Source: Bacillus salacetis | GTDB taxonomy: Bacteria; Bacillota; Bacilli; Bacillales; Bacillaceae_B | Assembly: GCF_003581585.1 (NCBI RefSeq) | Contig: NZ_QXIR01000008.1 | Location: 1 to 64,000, forward strand | DNA length: 64,000 nucleotides | Direction of reading: 5' to 3' | In this document: positions 19,260 to 28,969 of the stretch, one piece after another | Layout: every line of letters begins with the position of its first letter | Numbering within the stretch: position 1 is the first letter of the stretch | Notes under the pieces: generated by a model | Database searches by the model: none | The model's input: only the letters and a program-made list of their open reading frames with translations | Told to the model about the DNA's origin: nothing | Translations under genes and position numbers: made by a program

Positions 19260-20498
19260 TTATTTATATTTTTTAAAGACGATTGTTGCATTGTGGCCGC
19301 CGAATCCAAGTGAATTACTCATAGCGACGTTCACTTCCGCTTTCCTTGCTCCATCAGTTACATAGTCAAGGTCACAATCAGGATCTTGTGTTTCCAGATT
19401 GATTGTAGGCGGGAGGACATTATCTTGTAGTGCCAGTACAGAGAAAATCGCCTCGACACCGCCTGCTGCTCCAAGCAAGTGGCCGGTCATTGATTTGGTT
19501 GAGCTGACAGCCAATTTATAGGCATGATCGTGGAAGACCTCTTTAATCGCCATTGTTTCATACTTATCATTATATGGAGTGCTCGTTCCATGCGCATTGA
19601 TGTAATCCACATCTTCTGCAGAAAGGCCGCCGTCTTCAAGGGCAATCTTCATTGCTCTTGCTCCGCCTTCCCCTCCTGGTGCCGGTGCTGTGATGTGATG
19701 TGCATCGCCTGTTGAACCGTAGCCGACGATTTCCGCATAGATTTTTGCTCCCCTGGCCAGAGCGTGTTCAAGATCCTCAAGGACGATGATCCCTGCACCT
19801 TCCCCCATCACGAAGCCATCACGGTCAGCGTCAAAAGGACGGGATGCTTTAGCAGGATCCTGATTGGTTGATAATGCTGTGTTCGCACAGAAACCAGCCA
19901 TTGACATTTTTGTTATAGGTGCTTCAGTTCCGCCTGTTACCATGACGTCTGCATCGCCTCGCTGTATGACTTTGAAGGCATCGCCAATTGAGTTCGTTCC
20001 TGTAGCACAAGCTGTAACGGTACATGAATTGATTCCCTTTGCTCCAAGAAGGATGGAAACCTGTCCTGCTGCCATATCAGGAATGATCATCGGCACGAAG
20101 AATGGACTTACCCGGCGGTAGCCCCGTTTCTGGAAAGTTTCAAACTGATTTTCAAATGTTTCCATCCCGCCGATTCCCGATCCAATCCAGACACCTACGC
20201 GATTAGCAATTTCTTCAGTTATATCAAGGTTGGCGTCTTCCACGGCCATCATAGAAGCTGCCACTGCATATTGAGTGAAGCGATCCATCTTTCTTGCTTC
20301 TTTACGTTCTACATATTGTTCCGGATCGAAATCCTTCAGCTCTGCTGCTACCTTTGCGGGATATTCATCCGCGTCCAGCCTGGTCAACGGGCCGATTCCG
20401 CTTTTACCTTCCAAGACATTAGACCATGTTGTTTCAACATCATTTCCAAGCGGAGTCACTGCGCCCAATCCTGTTACTACTACTCTGCGTTTATTCAT
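19260..20498 (-). CDS. fabF: 3-oxoacyl-ACP synthase II
   Basis: A 412-residue condensing enzyme (KAS II) elongating acyl-ACP with malonyl-ACP in fatty-acid synthesis. The catalytic triad is intact: Cys164 (TACATGTNS), His303 ([10 protein letters not shown]) and His340 ([10 protein letters not shown]). Length is standard. It lies 65 bp after fabH and is read from the same promoter, so it falls under the same FapR control. Confidence 0.97.
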   Translation of the reverse strand: MNKRRVVVTGLGAVTPLGNDVETTWSNVLEGKSGIGPLTRLDADEYPAKVAAELKDFDPEQYVERKEARKMDRFTQYAVAASMMAVEDANLDITEEIANRVGVWIGSGIGGMETFENQFETFQKRGYRRVSPFFVPMIIPDMAAGQVSILLGAKGINSCTVTACATGTNSIGDAFKVIQRGDADVMVTGGTEAPITKMSMAGFCANTALSTNQDPAKASRPFDADRDGFVMGEGAGIIVLEDLEHALARGAKIYAEIVGYGSTGDAHHITAPAPGGEGGARAMKIALEDGGLSAEDVDYINAHGTSTPYNDKYETMAIKEVFHDHAYKLAVSSTKSMTGHLLGAAGGVEAIFSVLALQDNVLPPTINLETQDPDCDLDYVTDGARKAEVNVAMSNSLGFGGHNATIVFKKYK

Positions 20499-20563
20499 TC
20501 AGTTCCATCTCCTTTTTATGGTCATAGAAGACTTGATTTAATTTCAATTTGCAAGCTGTGAAA

Positions 20564-21499
20564 TCATCGTCCCCATCTTAGGGCGATGGCACCCCATGTC
20601 AATCCGCCGCCAAAGCCCACCATTACAAGTACATCATCATCTTTGATCTTTCCTGCTTCCAATTCTTCTACCAGCGAGATCGGTATGGATGCCGCTGATG
20701 TATTACCGTATTTATTGACTGTTTTGGACATCTTTTCTTCTGGAAGCTCAAGCCGTTGCCTTGATGCCTCCATAATTCTGATATTAGCCTGATGGGGAAT
20801 AAGGAAATCTACATCCTCTTTTTTCAATCCGGCCTTTTCAATTACGTTGATACTGGATTCACCCATTTGTCTGACAGCAAACTTGAATACTTCCCTGCCA
20901 TTCATGTAAATATAGGAGTCATCCTGGAATAGATGTTTTCCTCCAGAGCCGTCAGCTCCAAGTTCGAAGGAGAGTATGCCTCTTCCCTCTGAAACCGGAC
21001 CCATGACAACTGCCCCTGCTCCGTCACCAAACAGGACTGCTGTGTTTCTATCGTTCCAGTCAGTGATTTTGGAAAGTTTTTCCACACCTATGACCAGGAT
21101 ATGTTTGTAAGCATTATTTTCGATGAACTGTTTCGCTGTGATCATTCCATACATGAATCCTGCACATGCAGCGCTTAAATCCATAGCTGCCGCGCGTTTT
21201 GCACCAAGTCTTTCCTGGAGCATTGTCGCTACAGAAGGAAATGGCTGGTCAGGCGTGACCGTTGCCACAAGTATCATATCAATCTCTTCCGCTGATATGC
21301 CCGCATCCTTGATTGCTGCCTTTGCGGCCTCGTAACTTAAATCAGACGTGTTCATATCGTCACCGGCAATCCTTCTTTCTTCGATTCCCGTCCTCGTCCG
21401 GATCCATTCATCTGATGTATCTACCATCTTTTCTAAATCTGCATTCGTTAAAACCTTCTCAGGTACATATCTCCCAATCCCGATAACTCCAGCATTCAT
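20564..21499 (-). CDS. fabH: 3-oxoacyl-ACP synthase III
   Basis: A 311-residue KAS III that starts fatty-acid synthesis by condensing an acyl-CoA primer with malonyl-ACP. In iso/anteiso-fatty-acid Bacillaceae it prefers branched primers. The triad is Cys112 (LSAACAGF), His236 (IPHQANIRI) and Asn266 (YGNTSAAS). The ATG at 21499 heads the fabH-fabF operon. A promoter with a FapR box lies about 110-150 bp upstream. Confidence 0.97.
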   Translation of the reverse strand: MNAGVIGIGRYVPEKVLTNADLEKMVDTSDEWIRTRTGIEERRIAGDDMNTSDLSYEAAKAAIKDAGISAEEIDMILVATVTPDQPFPSVATMLQERLGAKRAAAMDLSAACAGFMYGMITAKQFIENNAYKHILVIGVEKLSKITDWNDRNTAVLFGDGAGAVVMGPVSEGRGILSFELGADGSGGKHLFQDDSYIYMNGREVFKFAVRQMGESSINVIEKAGLKKEDVDFLIPHQANIRIMEASRQRLELPEEKMSKTVNKYGNTSAASIPISLVEELEAGKIKDDDVLVMVGFGGGLTWGAIALRWGR

Positions 21500-21608
21500 T
21501 CAGAGTCCCTTCTTTCTGGTTTAATTGGCGCAGCACGTTTGCCTCTTTTGTTATAAATTGCTGCGTACGTATGAAGTGGGTGGTTATATCTAATATTTAT
21601 ATCAATTA

Positions 21609-21653
21609 TTATGACTTGGTACTAATTTTAACGAAAATCAGGTACTCATGCAA
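21609..21653 (-). promoter_or_regulatory. fabH promoter with overlapping FapR operator
   Basis: Minus strand: -35 TTGCAT (21648-21653), 17-bp spacer, -10 TAAAAT (21625-21630), then immediately TTAGTACCAAGTCATAA (21609-21625). This closely resembles the 17-bp FapR site of B. subtilis fab genes (TTAGTACC core). It places the malonyl-CoA-responsive repressor over the transcription start. Confidence 0.82.
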
Positions 21654-21732
21654 TAGTTTTTAATCCCAAGTTATTTTTCATATATACACGTTTGTCTATA
21701 CGTGCACTGTAAATTTACATATTTTAATTAAA

Positions 21733-21912
21733 AGGAGTCTTTAAAATGATCTTTTCGTTATTTAAGATCATTCAAATCGTGAAATTCACCAAGAAAACTC
21801 TGGCAGGTAAGAAAGAAAAGAGATGCTTTCCTTTTTCGGATGAAAAACCTTTGAATAAGGGGGCCCGCCCTTGGGATATTTCCGAAAGCAACAATTATTG
21901 CGAAAGCATCCA
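21733..21912 (+). repeat. Dispersed ~190-bp element, degenerate copy 3
   Basis: An eroded copy. Recognisable are GGCAGGTAAGAAAGAAAAGAG, cut here only for reading, then CCTTTTTCGGATGAAAA, CCTTTGAATAAGGGGG and GGGATATTTCCGAAAGCAAC. The left end is barely recognisable. It lies directly upstream of the small gene at 21938, and the open frame of that gene continues unbroken back through the element to 21746. Confidence 0.7.
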
Positions 21913-21937
21913 TTTTGAAAGAAAGGAGATGGTCTGG

Positions 21938-22150
21938 ATGGAGCACAAACCGCTAAGGCAGCACCCCTTCGATATAATGGTCAGGGGGAGACAAGAGGGT
22001 TTGCATGAGGAGGAACAGGGCAAAGAAGAAAATGAGACCGGGAGTGGAGATTTGTTTTCAAATATAGAAACATTGATGACCGCAGTTTCTGATTTAAAGC
22101 CTCTTTTGAATAAAGTCATGCCTTATATTACGAAATGGACTAAATCGTAG
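21938..22150 (+). CDS. Small hypothetical protein (yjzB position)
   Basis: A 70-residue hydrophilic protein, MEHKPLRQHPFDIMVRGRQE followed by an acidic stretch (HEEEQGKEENE) and a C-terminal amphipathic part (DLKPLLNKVMPYITKWTKS). The ATG at 21938 is preceded by GAAAGGAG, so it is preferred over the longer open frame from 21746, which would translate a repeat element. It occupies the position of yjzB between comZ and fabH in B. subtilis, but I cannot confirm homology. Convergent with comZ. Confidence 0.65.
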   Translation: MEHKPLRQHPFDIMVRGRQEGLHEEEQGKEENETGSGDLFSNIETLMTAVSDLKPLLNKVMPYITKWTKS

Positions 22151-22153
22151 AGA

Positions 22154-22192
22154 CAAAAAAAGATTGATCTTCAAACAAGATCAATCTTTTTT
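22154..22192. terminator. Bidirectional terminator
   Basis: AAAAAAGATTGATCTT pairs perfectly with AAGATCAATCTTTTTT around CAAAC. It has A/T runs on both sides and serves the plus-strand small gene and comZ. Confidence 0.88.
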
Positions 22193-22256
22193 ACAGGCTC
22201 CTTCCGCTGCTATCTTCAATTATATATCAGTATATTCGCGAAATCAGTCTATACCA

Positions 22257-22445
22257 TTACTTATTTTCTTCAAGGGCGTCTTTCCTTCCCAATTCGTATG
22301 CCTCATTCATGACTTGGGTGAACATGTTCATGAACGGCTGGATCATATCCATTGATAATTCAATGCCTGACTGATCCAATTGCTGCTTTGCTTCTGGCAG
22401 ATACTTCATGGCGATTTGCATGAATTCCATATTCTTATCCTGCAT
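22257..22445 (-). CDS. comZ: ComG operon repressor ComZ
   Basis: A 62-residue protein matching ComZ in length and in its MNEAYELGRKDALEENK C-terminus, and in its location straight after med. In B. subtilis ComZ represses the comG late-competence operon. The frame is open further upstream inside med, but the ATG at 22445, 4 nt after the med stop with a ribosome site inside the med end, fits coupled translation. Confidence 0.85.
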   Translation of the reverse strand: MQDKNMEFMQIAMKYLPEAKQQLDQSGIELSMDMIQPFMNMFTQVMNEAYELGRKDALEENK

Positions 22446-22449
22446 CTGT

Positions 22450-23409
22450 CTATTCCTTCCTTTCCTCCGGTAAATTACCGGTTTTAATATAGGCTTGGAT
22501 ATCGTCTTTGATGGCTTTCCGGAACTCCTTATCCACTGCAGGGCTGAATCTGCCCATGGATATGACTTTATCTTGAAAGTCGAATGGGATATTCCCGGAA
22601 TCCAACTCATCATTGGCAAACCTCTCCGCTACCACTTCATACAGTTTGTCCACATGCTGCACTGTACTGGTCAATACCGTTGATTCTCCCATATCTGACT
22701 GGTCGGATACATACCCAACAGCATACAAGCCTTTTTCCTTCAGCTTTTCGATCATAGGGACATTATAACCGTCACCTGCCGGGTATACAATATCCACCCC
22801 TTGTTTCAACTGCATATGTAACATGACCATCGCCTTTTCGGTATTATCCCAGTCATCGGTATAATCCACGAGAACGTTCACATCAGGATCCTGATATTTT
22901 GCTCCATCAATATACCCTTCGACCTCCGGCTGCCAGGCATAGGAAGCGATCACGCCGATATTCCGGCTTTCCGTTTGATGGGCAGCAGTCATCCCACCGA
23001 AAAACCCCATTGCATATCCTTCAAAGTTCAGGCTGGTAGTATTGGAATGGTTGGCATTTCCATTGAAAGAAACGAAATGGATATCCGGGTACTTCTCCGC
23101 AATTTGATTAAAGAATGGGGCATACTCCTGTCCATGGCCGAAAATGAGATTGACACCCTTCTTGTCGTACTCTGCCACAGCCTTCTCGACGGCCTGTTTG
23201 GTTGTGATCCCTTCCTTGTAGAAGACATCCACACCAAACTCTGATTGGATCTTCAATAATCCTTTATATCCTTTTGTACCCCAAACTTGATCACTTATTG
23301 TTTCAGTAACAAGCAATCCCACATTGCCGAGGCTTCCTTTGTCCCCCTGCTGGGAGCATCCGGAAAGTAACAACAGCAGAACCAGGATGATACAACCTGT
23401 TTTTTTCAT
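22450..23409 (-). CDS. med: Med, BMP-family lipoprotein
   Basis: A 319-residue basic-membrane-protein-family substrate-binding-like lipoprotein. The lipobox is LLSGC (Cys near 18). The fold is visible through VGLLVTETISDQVWGTKGYK, VNLIFGHGQEYAPFF and VYPAGDGYNVPMIEKL. In B. subtilis Med raises ComK levels and is translated with comZ, and the same coupling is seen here. No transporter permease genes are nearby, consistent with a regulatory rather than an uptake role. Confidence 0.85.
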   Translation of the reverse strand: MKKTGCIILVLLLLLSGCSQQGDKGSLGNVGLLVTETISDQVWGTKGYKGLLKIQSEFGVDVFYKEGITTKQAVEKAVAEYDKKGVNLIFGHGQEYAPFFNQIAEKYPDIHFVSFNGNANHSNTTSLNFEGYAMGFFGGMTAAHQTESRNIGVIASYAWQPEVEGYIDGAKYQDPDVNVLVDYTDDWDNTEKAMVMLHMQLKQGVDIVYPAGDGYNVPMIEKLKEKGLYAVGYVSDQSDMGESTVLTSTVQHVDKLYEVVAERFANDELDSGNIPFDFQDKVISMGRFSPAVDKEFRKAIKDDIQAYIKTGNLPEERKE

Positions 23410-23583
23410 TTAAGCAACTCCTTAAGGATGCCAGCCAATCGCAAATCTCACCGTTGCTGGCAGCTTTATCCGCACCTCAATGCGAATCCCCTGCAGGAAA
23501 CATCCTATTATGCAAGAGTTTGACTCTTATTATTTTACATGGGTTTATGAGTGAAGAAAAGAAAAATTTAACAGGGCTCCTCC

Positions 23584-24339
23584 TCAACAGTTTCTTTGTT
23601 TATCCAGGACATCCTTAAATAGGGAGGAGGAATGCACCTTCAACTTTTCCACATTATCTGGAATTATATCATTCAGACGCCCCGGCTCCTTGATTTCGGG
23701 TCTGCCCAACAGTCCGAGGATTTCACTCCAGCTGTCTGAGCTGCCTGTTGTAAGTTGAATGTTTTTGGATTGGCTGATGTTTTTGATAGTAAGAATGGCG
23801 CTTGCGGCATCCTTAACAAAAATCGCATCCCGTATATCATCCACATAATTGACACTTTGTTCTGACTCATCCAGGATTTGCTGAAACAAAAAGGCCCCGG
23901 GCTGATGAGGACCGAATAGGGTCGGAATGTAAATCTTATAGTGCTTTTCAAATTGATCCTCAGTGTAGGCAAGCAGCTCCATCAGTTCATTCTCCCTTGT
24001 GCCATCTGGTATAACAGAAGGAAGCAGGACAATGGCTTCCGCTATAGTGGAATGGTTGTTTTCAAGGAATTTCTTTATTTCCCCTAAGTGACCATCGGAT
24101 TTATTGACTGTAAAATGGTCATACAAATTGATGTATGCCCTCTCCGCTGAACACCCGTTCAGCAATGCCTGCTGAAGTGGCTGGTAGGTAATATTGGCGT
24201 TTCTGCCCACCTCCAGCCACCTTCTGCCTGCCTTGTCTTCAATATCTACCGCGAGCACTTCAAATCCTTCCTCAAGAAAAGCCAAGCAAAGTTCAAATCC
24301 CAAAAAACCCAGTCCGCCCGTAATGACTGTTTTACTCAT
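23584..24339 (-). CDS. NAD-dependent epimerase/dehydratase-like protein (YjaV position)
   Basis: A 251-residue protein with an N-terminal Rossmann fold, MSKTVITGGLGFLGFELCLA, where TGGLGFLG is the nucleotide-binding loop, and AVDI ending strand 2. The SDR catalytic YxxxK is not evident; the equivalent region reads HYKIYIPTLFGPHQPGAFLF, which keeps the extended-SDR GP turn. The frame is open to 24396, but the ATG at 24339 has GGGGGGAGAAAT upstream. It is 22 bp after the hydrolase-like gene yjaU, so the two are co-transcribed. Function unknown. Confidence 0.72.
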   Translation of the reverse strand: MSKTVITGGLGFLGFELCLAFLEEGFEVLAVDIEDKAGRRWLEVGRNANITYQPLQQALLNGCSAERAYINLYDHFTVNKSDGHLGEIKKFLENNHSTIAEAIVLLPSVIPDGTRENELMELLAYTEDQFEKHYKIYIPTLFGPHQPGAFLFQQILDESEQSVNYVDDIRDAIFVKDAASAILTIKNISQSKNIQLTTGSSDSWSEILGLLGRPEIKEPGRLNDIIPDNVEKLKVHSSSLFKDVLDKQRNC

Positions 24340-24361
24340 TATTTCTCCCCCCGCTTCCTCA

Positions 24362-25102
24362 TTATAATTCTTCATGCTGTGCATAGTAGGATACAACCTT
24401 CAATGAAGTTTTGTATCTCTTCTCAGGAAGGATAATATATATTTCTCCAGGAAGATCCTTGTCATTTCTTTCTATATATATATCTTTTATGAGAGGGAAT
24501 TGGTTTTTATAACGGGAGGTGTTGATTGACTGGATTGTATAAATGGGTGTTTCCGCTGCTTTAAGTCTGTCACCTGAAATTATTTTTTTATTTATCATCT
24601 CTTCACAATGGGCCTCTTCAACGCCATACGCAAGTGTGATTTCTTTCTTCAGCTTTTTATAAAAAAACTTTTGTTCTTTTTCCTGAGAAAAATGCTCATA
24701 TAGAGAGACACAGGGTGAAAGCAGGACAACCGAACGCATCTGGTGTCCCATCACCGGCAATAGCTTCTCGATTAACAGCCCTCCCATCCCTTCCGCCAGT
24801 ACATGAACTTTTTCATTTATGATTTCCCTTCTTTTTACATAATGATAAAGGCGCTGGGTCAGGCTCACCGCTTTTTCACTCGCCCAGTTTGCTCCGTATA
24901 AGTTCGAGTAAAACACGATATAGCCTTTGTCCATCAATTCAGAGATGATCGACCTTCTTGTCTCCTGCTGTAGCCAGAAGCTGCTCTGCTCATCCACATA
25001 GTGATTAACATCCCCCAGAATAAGGACTGCAAATCCATTTGGGCGGAAAGGATAGTGCACAATGCAAGGTTCATTGTCGATTTTGAATATACGATGGTTC
25101 AT
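24362..25102 (-). CDS. yjaU: Alpha/beta-hydrolase-like protein, nucleophile missing (YjaU position)
   Basis: A 246-residue alpha/beta-hydrolase-fold protein: VLILGDVNHYVD at the oxyanion region, FYSNLYGANWAS, VHVLAEGMGGLLIEKL, and VVLLSPCVSL. The nucleophile elbow reads A-E-G-M-G-G where active hydrolases have G-x-S-x-G-G, so the catalytic serine is replaced by glycine. It is probably catalytically dead or uses another mechanism. It heads the operon with the Rossmann-fold gene. Synteny with yjaU is the basis for the symbol. Confidence 0.65.
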   Translation of the reverse strand: MNHRIFKIDNEPCIVHYPFRPNGFAVLILGDVNHYVDEQSSFWLQQETRRSIISELMDKGYIVFYSNLYGANWASEKAVSLTQRLYHYVKRREIINEKVHVLAEGMGGLLIEKLLPVMGHQMRSVVLLSPCVSLYEHFSQEKEQKFFYKKLKKEITLAYGVEEAHCEEMINKKIISGDRLKAAETPIYTIQSINTSRYKNQFPLIKDIYIERNDKDLPGEIYIILPEKRYKTSLKVVSYYAQHEEL

Positions 25103-25417
25103 GTGAAATTTCTCCTTTTAACGTGCTGTCGTTCCCCTCAATCAATTCCTTGTATTAGCGGTCAGCTAAACATAAATCGTCATGATAGTTTATGACATTA
25201 TTGTACAAATGTTTGGGAGACAGCCTATAAAGCACGAAATTATACACCTGTCCCCCTGCCAGAAGAAAAGGTTTACAATACTGTCATGAAAATGATTTAA
25301 TATTTTCTGCAAATATGGTACTATAAAACAGAAATTGAATTATTGAAGGATTGCAGTTCCTTTCCGGAATCGATGACACTTTGTTATACATAGATGCAAT
25401 GAATTGAGGTGAATGTT
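25103..25417. other. Divergent intergenic region yjaU / yjzD
   Basis: 315 bp containing the promoters of both genes. TATAAA at about 25320 (GGTACTATAAAAC) may be the -10 of yjzD, without a clear -35. No repeat, operator or RNA recognised. Confidence 0.45.
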
Positions 25418-25600
25418 TTGAGATACTTCTGGACTTTCTTTTGGACTTTCCTGCTGGTGGAAATGCTTACCTATGTAGTGACTTCCATGACCGGCGCTCA
25501 TTTTGACTTCATGACAGGATTGATCCTGGCGGTGGGTGCGACTATCCTGATTTTTGTGGTTACGTTGGTCATTCCAAACGAACCTGTAGAAAAGCATTAA
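25418..25600 (+). CDS. yjzD: Small membrane protein YjzD (DUF2929)
   Basis: A 60-residue protein with two predicted membrane segments (YFWTFFWTFLLVEMLTYVV and GLILAVGATILIFVVTLVI). The TTG start at 25418 lies 6 nt after GAGGTG, and the in-frame GTG at 25409 overlaps that ribosome site. It fits DUF2929/YjzD by length and by position beside yjaU. Function unknown. Confidence 0.75.
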   Translation: MRYFWTFFWTFLLVEMLTYVVTSMTGAHFDFMTGLILAVGATILIFVVTLVIPNEPVEKH

Positions 25601-25605
25601 TGCAC

Positions 25606-25644
25606 AAAAAGGAGAATCCGTTCCGGCGGATCCTCCTTTTTTGT
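25606..25644. terminator. Bidirectional terminator yjzD / clpB
   Basis: AAAAAGGAGAATCCG pairs with CGGATCCTCCTTTTTT (one mismatch). For clpB, a second hairpin with GAACGG...CCGTTC arms lies between it and the clpB stop. Confidence 0.8.
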
Positions 25645-25695
25645 ATTGTAATGAACGGTTCATCTGCGCACTGCATCCGTTCAACTGACAACCTG

Positions 25696-28290
25696 TTATT
25701 TTTTTAATATAAGGCGTTCATTTTCTATGTCTATAATGACCTCGTCTTCTGATTTGAAATTCCCAGCTATGATTTCCCTGGCAAGCTTGGTTTCAATATT
25801 CTTTTGGATATACCGTTTCAATGGCCGGGCACCATAGACAGGATCATAAGCACCTTTAGCAATGAATCCTTTGGCAGCCTCACTGATGACCATATTGATA
25901 TTTTGTTCCTGTAATCGATTTTGAAGCTCCCTCACTGATTTTTCAACAATCCCCTTGATATTCTCAATACTTAACGGCTTGAAAAGGACGATATCATCAA
26001 CACGATTCAGGAATTCCGGCCTGAATGAAGACCTCAGCTGCCCCAGCACAAGATCTTTTGTCTTTTCATCGATTTGATCAGTACCCTCTTGTCTTTCAAG
26101 CAGGAATTGGGAACCGATATTCGATGTCATGATGATTACGGTATTTTTGAAATCCACTGTCCTGCCTTGTGAGTCGGTGATCCTTCCATCATCAAGGACC
26201 TGCAGCAAAATGTTGAACACTTCAGAGTGTGCCTTTTCAATCTCATCCAGCAATATGACTGAATACGGCTTTCTTCTGACTGCCTCAGTCAATTGACCTC
26301 CCTCTTCATAGCCGACGTACCCCGGAGGCGCACCAATCAATCTTGAAACAGCATGTTTTTCCATGTATTCGGACATATCGATACGTATCATCTGTTCTTC
26401 ACTGTCAAACAGCGTATTGGCAAGTGTCTTTGCAAGTTCGGTCTTACCGACACCGGTCGGTCCGAGGAAAATAAATGAACCGATTGGCCTTCCCGGATCC
26501 TTTATACCTGCTCTTGCTCTCAATATCGCATCGCTGACCAACTGGACAGCATCTTCCTGGCCGATGACACGCTCATGAAGGATATCTTCAAGTTTGAGGA
26601 GCTTTTCACGCTCTCCTTCAACCAGTTTGCTGACAGGAATACCTGTCCACCTGGCTACGATTCCTGCTATTTCTTCCTCCGTGACCTCTTCTCGAAGCAA
26701 GCGGTTTTCCTGTTCATTCAACATTTCTTTTTCCATCTGCTGAAGCTGGCGTTCTGCTTCAGGAATTCTTCCATGGCGGAGTTCAGCAGCTTTGTTGAGA
26801 TTGTAATCTCCTTCAGCTTCTTCGAGCAGTCTCCTGAGCTGGTCCAGCTCTTCCCTTTTTTCCTGAAGGGAGTCGATCTTCTCTTTCTCCTTTTGCCACT
26901 TGGCTTTCATTGCATTGCCTTCTTCTTTAAGGTTGGCAAGCTCTTCCTGCAGCAGTGACAGACGACTTTTGCTTGCATCATCCTTCTCCTTCAATAACGC
27001 AGCTTCTTCGATTTCAAGCTGCATGATCTTCCTTGTGACTTCATCAAGCTCTGAAGGCATGGAGTCAATTTCCGTCCTGATCAAAGCACAGGCTTCATCC
27101 ACGAGGTCTATGGCTTTATCAGGCAGGAACCTGTCGGTGATATAACGGTCGGACAGGGAAGCGGCAGCAACAATGGCCTTATCATGAATATTGACTCCAT
27201 GATGAATTTCAAAGCGCTCTTTCAATCCTCTTAAGATGGATACTGTATCCTCCACGTCAGGCTCTTTGACCAGTACCTGCTGAAACCGTCGCTCCAAAGC
27301 AGGGTCTTTTTCAATATACTTTCTATATTCATTTAAGGTAGTTGCCCCGATGCAATGAAGCTCCCCCCTGGCGAGCATTGGCTTCAAGAGGTTCCCGGCA
27401 TCCATTGCCCCTTCTGTTTTCCCTGCCCCGACTATCGTGTGCAATTCATCAATGAACAGCAGGATGTTTCCATTGCTGCGCTTCACTTCATTCAGGACGG
27501 CTTTTAACCTTTCCTCAAATTCCCCCCGGAATTTCGCACCCGCAACCAGCGCTCCCATATCCAGTTCAAAGATCTGTTTATCCTTCAGGCCTTCCGGCAC
27601 ATCTTTGCGGACGATCCGCTGTGCCAGGCCCTCAATGATAGCTGTCTTTCCAACCCCTGGCTCTCCTATGAGCACAGGGTTATTTTTTGTTTTCCTTGAT
27701 AAGATTCTGATTACATGCCTTATTTCCCCATCGCGTCCAATGACAGGATCCATCTTCCCTGACTTCACTTCTTCAATTAAATCTCTGCCGTATTTCTTTA
27801 GTGCTTCATACTTTGCTTCAGGATTTTGAGTATTCACTCTCTCTCCTCCTCTAATGTCTTCTATAATGAAAGAAAGTTTATTTTCGGTAACATGGTTTTG
27901 CTCCAGAAAGTCCGTTATCGGATGACGCTTTTGCTTGTATAATGCCAAAGCCAGATGTTCTACTGATAGATAGTCATCTTCCAGCCTCACTTTTTCTTTG
28001 TCAGCATCCTGAAACAGCCTGTTTAGTTCCTGAGATGCATACTGCCCGTACGCTGCTCCTTCTCCGGAAACTGAAGGTTTTTCTGAAAGCTTATCATTTA
28101 TAAAATTTATCAGTGCGTTTTTCTCTATGTCCAGCCTTGCATAGGTGGAAGCCAATAAACCATCTTCCTGCAGGAGAAGGGCTTTCCATAAATGCAGGAT
28201 GGTGATGTCAGTATGCTTATGTTCAGCAGCAAGCCCGCCTGCTCCAGCCAGTGCCTCCTGTACCTTATAGGTAAATCCATCAATATTCAC
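25696..28290 (-). CDS. clpB: Disaggregase ClpB
   Basis: An 864-residue AAA+ chaperone that, with DnaK, extracts proteins from aggregates. It has an N-terminal Clp repeat domain, NBD1 Walker [10 protein letters not shown], the coiled-coil middle domain (about 400-530, rich in E/K/L), NBD2 Walker [10 protein letters not shown], and [13 protein letters not shown] in the sensor region. The frame opens at 28317, but the GTG at 28290 follows GGAGGG at correct spacing. A CtsR box lies 18 bp upstream. It stands between yjzD and yjzC, a slot without clpB in B. subtilis. Confidence 0.95.
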   Translation of the reverse strand: MNIDGFTYKVQEALAGAGGLAAEHKHTDITILHLWKALLLQEDGLLASTYARLDIEKNALINFINDKLSEKPSVSGEGAAYGQYASQELNRLFQDADKEKVRLEDDYLSVEHLALALYKQKRHPITDFLEQNHVTENKLSFIIEDIRGGERVNTQNPEAKYEALKKYGRDLIEEVKSGKMDPVIGRDGEIRHVIRILSRKTKNNPVLIGEPGVGKTAIIEGLAQRIVRKDVPEGLKDKQIFELDMGALVAGAKFRGEFEERLKAVLNEVKRSNGNILLFIDELHTIVGAGKTEGAMDAGNLLKPMLARGELHCIGATTLNEYRKYIEKDPALERRFQQVLVKEPDVEDTVSILRGLKERFEIHHGVNIHDKAIVAAASLSDRYITDRFLPDKAIDLVDEACALIRTEIDSMPSELDEVTRKIMQLEIEEAALLKEKDDASKSRLSLLQEELANLKEEGNAMKAKWQKEKEKIDSLQEKREELDQLRRLLEEAEGDYNLNKAAELRHGRIPEAERQLQQMEKEMLNEQENRLLREEVTEEEIAGIVARWTGIPVSKLVEGEREKLLKLEDILHERVIGQEDAVQLVSDAILRARAGIKDPGRPIGSFIFLGPTGVGKTELAKTLANTLFDSEEQMIRIDMSEYMEKHAVSRLIGAPPGYVGYEEGGQLTEAVRRKPYSVILLDEIEKAHSEVFNILLQVLDDGRITDSQGRTVDFKNTVIIMTSNIGSQFLLERQEGTDQIDEKTKDLVLGQLRSSFRPEFLNRVDDIVLFKPLSIENIKGIVEKSVRELQNRLQEQNINMVISEAAKGFIAKGAYDPVYGARPLKRYIQKNIETKLAREIIAGNFKSEDEVIIDIENERLILKK

Positions 28291-28308
28291 AGCATTCCCT
28301 CCATTTCG

Positions 28309-28325
28309 TTTGACCATTATTGACC
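28309..28325 (-). promoter_or_regulatory. CtsR operator of clpB
   Basis: Minus strand GGTCAATAATGGTCAAA matches the CtsR consensus (RGTCAAANANRGTCAAA) at all but one fixed position. It sits just downstream of the -10, the usual place for repression of class III heat-shock genes. Confidence 0.85.
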
Positions 28326-28334
28326 TTTAATATC

Positions 28335-28362
28335 ATTATAATTATTTACAGAAAAAAGTAAA
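28335..28362 (-). promoter_or_regulatory. Probable sigma-A promoter of clpB
   Basis: Minus strand: -35 TTTACT (28357-28362), 16-bp spacer, -10 TATAAT (28335-28340). The -35 lies inside the arm of the yjzC terminator. Confidence 0.6.
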
Positions 28363-28391
28363 GCCATCCGCTTTGGAATGGCTTTACTTTC
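28352..28391 (-). terminator. Terminator of yjzC
   Basis: A 13-bp perfect stem (AAAGTAAAGCCAT / ATGGCTTTACTTT, 10-nt loop) immediately after the yjzC stop, with TTTTTT on the minus strand. Confidence 0.85.
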
Positions 28392-28571
28392 TTAAAACTT
28401 AGGCATATATGTCCAATACCGATTCTGGTTGGAGGTTTCCGGAAAACGGTCCCCCGCCTTCATTTTGACTTTCTTTGGGTTCATGACCCCGCTGCCGGTT
28501 TCACCGATTTCAATATATATCCCATTATTCGGCGCTTTTTGTCCTGAGCGAAATTGTCTTGACTGGCCCAT
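28392..28571 (-). CDS. yjzC: YjzC family small protein
   Basis: A 59-residue protein starting MGQSRQFRSGQKAPNNGIYI and ending NQNRYWTYMPKF. The KAPNNGIY-EIGETG segment, the GDxFPET motif and the NQNR-WTY end are typical of YjzC. The ATG is preceded by AAGGGGGAG. No function is established; it is probably a small structural or binding module. Its terminator directly precedes the clpB promoter. Confidence 0.88.
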   Translation of the reverse strand: MGQSRQFRSGQKAPNNGIYIEIGETGSGVMNPKKVKMKAGDRFPETSNQNRYWTYMPKF

Positions 28572-28969
28572 GTCAGCTCCCCCTTTTTGTCAAACTTTTC
28601 AATAATCGAACTGCGATTGGATTAATCGCTTACTTTTACTATGACTTTCAACCAGTGAAAAGATTCGCGGCTTTTATTGCCATTCCCTGGTTTTGCATTT
28701 CGATATTCGCCATCATACTGCTGGTTGAGCTTTTTGAGCTCATGATTCCTTGCCGGGAACAGTTCCCTCAAACTCACTCAACTTTGAGGAAATGCAGATT
28801 AGCGGTTTTCAGGCTACTGTGCATGGCCGCTCATGATCAAATTGGACCGGTCGATAGGTCCCTTCTTCAATTTTTTTCCTACGGACCCTGCCAGTTTTGT
28901 CTTGCAGGCTGTCCTTCTTTGATGTTAAATAGATAAATGTGGAGAAATTAATCTTTGGAGGAAACTAAA
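28572..28969. other. Divergent gap yjzC / uppP
   Basis: About 400 bp. A plus-strand frame (28559-28936, 125 residues) is open, but it starts inside yjzC on the other strand, has no ribosome site and shows no family resemblance, so it is not called. Promoters for yjzC and uppP must lie here. A decayed gene remains possible. Confidence 0.45.

Noticed and set aside
28559..28936. Open frame of 125 codons on the plus strand between yjzC and uppP
   Set aside because: It begins inside yjzC on the opposite strand, has no ribosome site and resembles no family I know. A decayed gene cannot be excluded.
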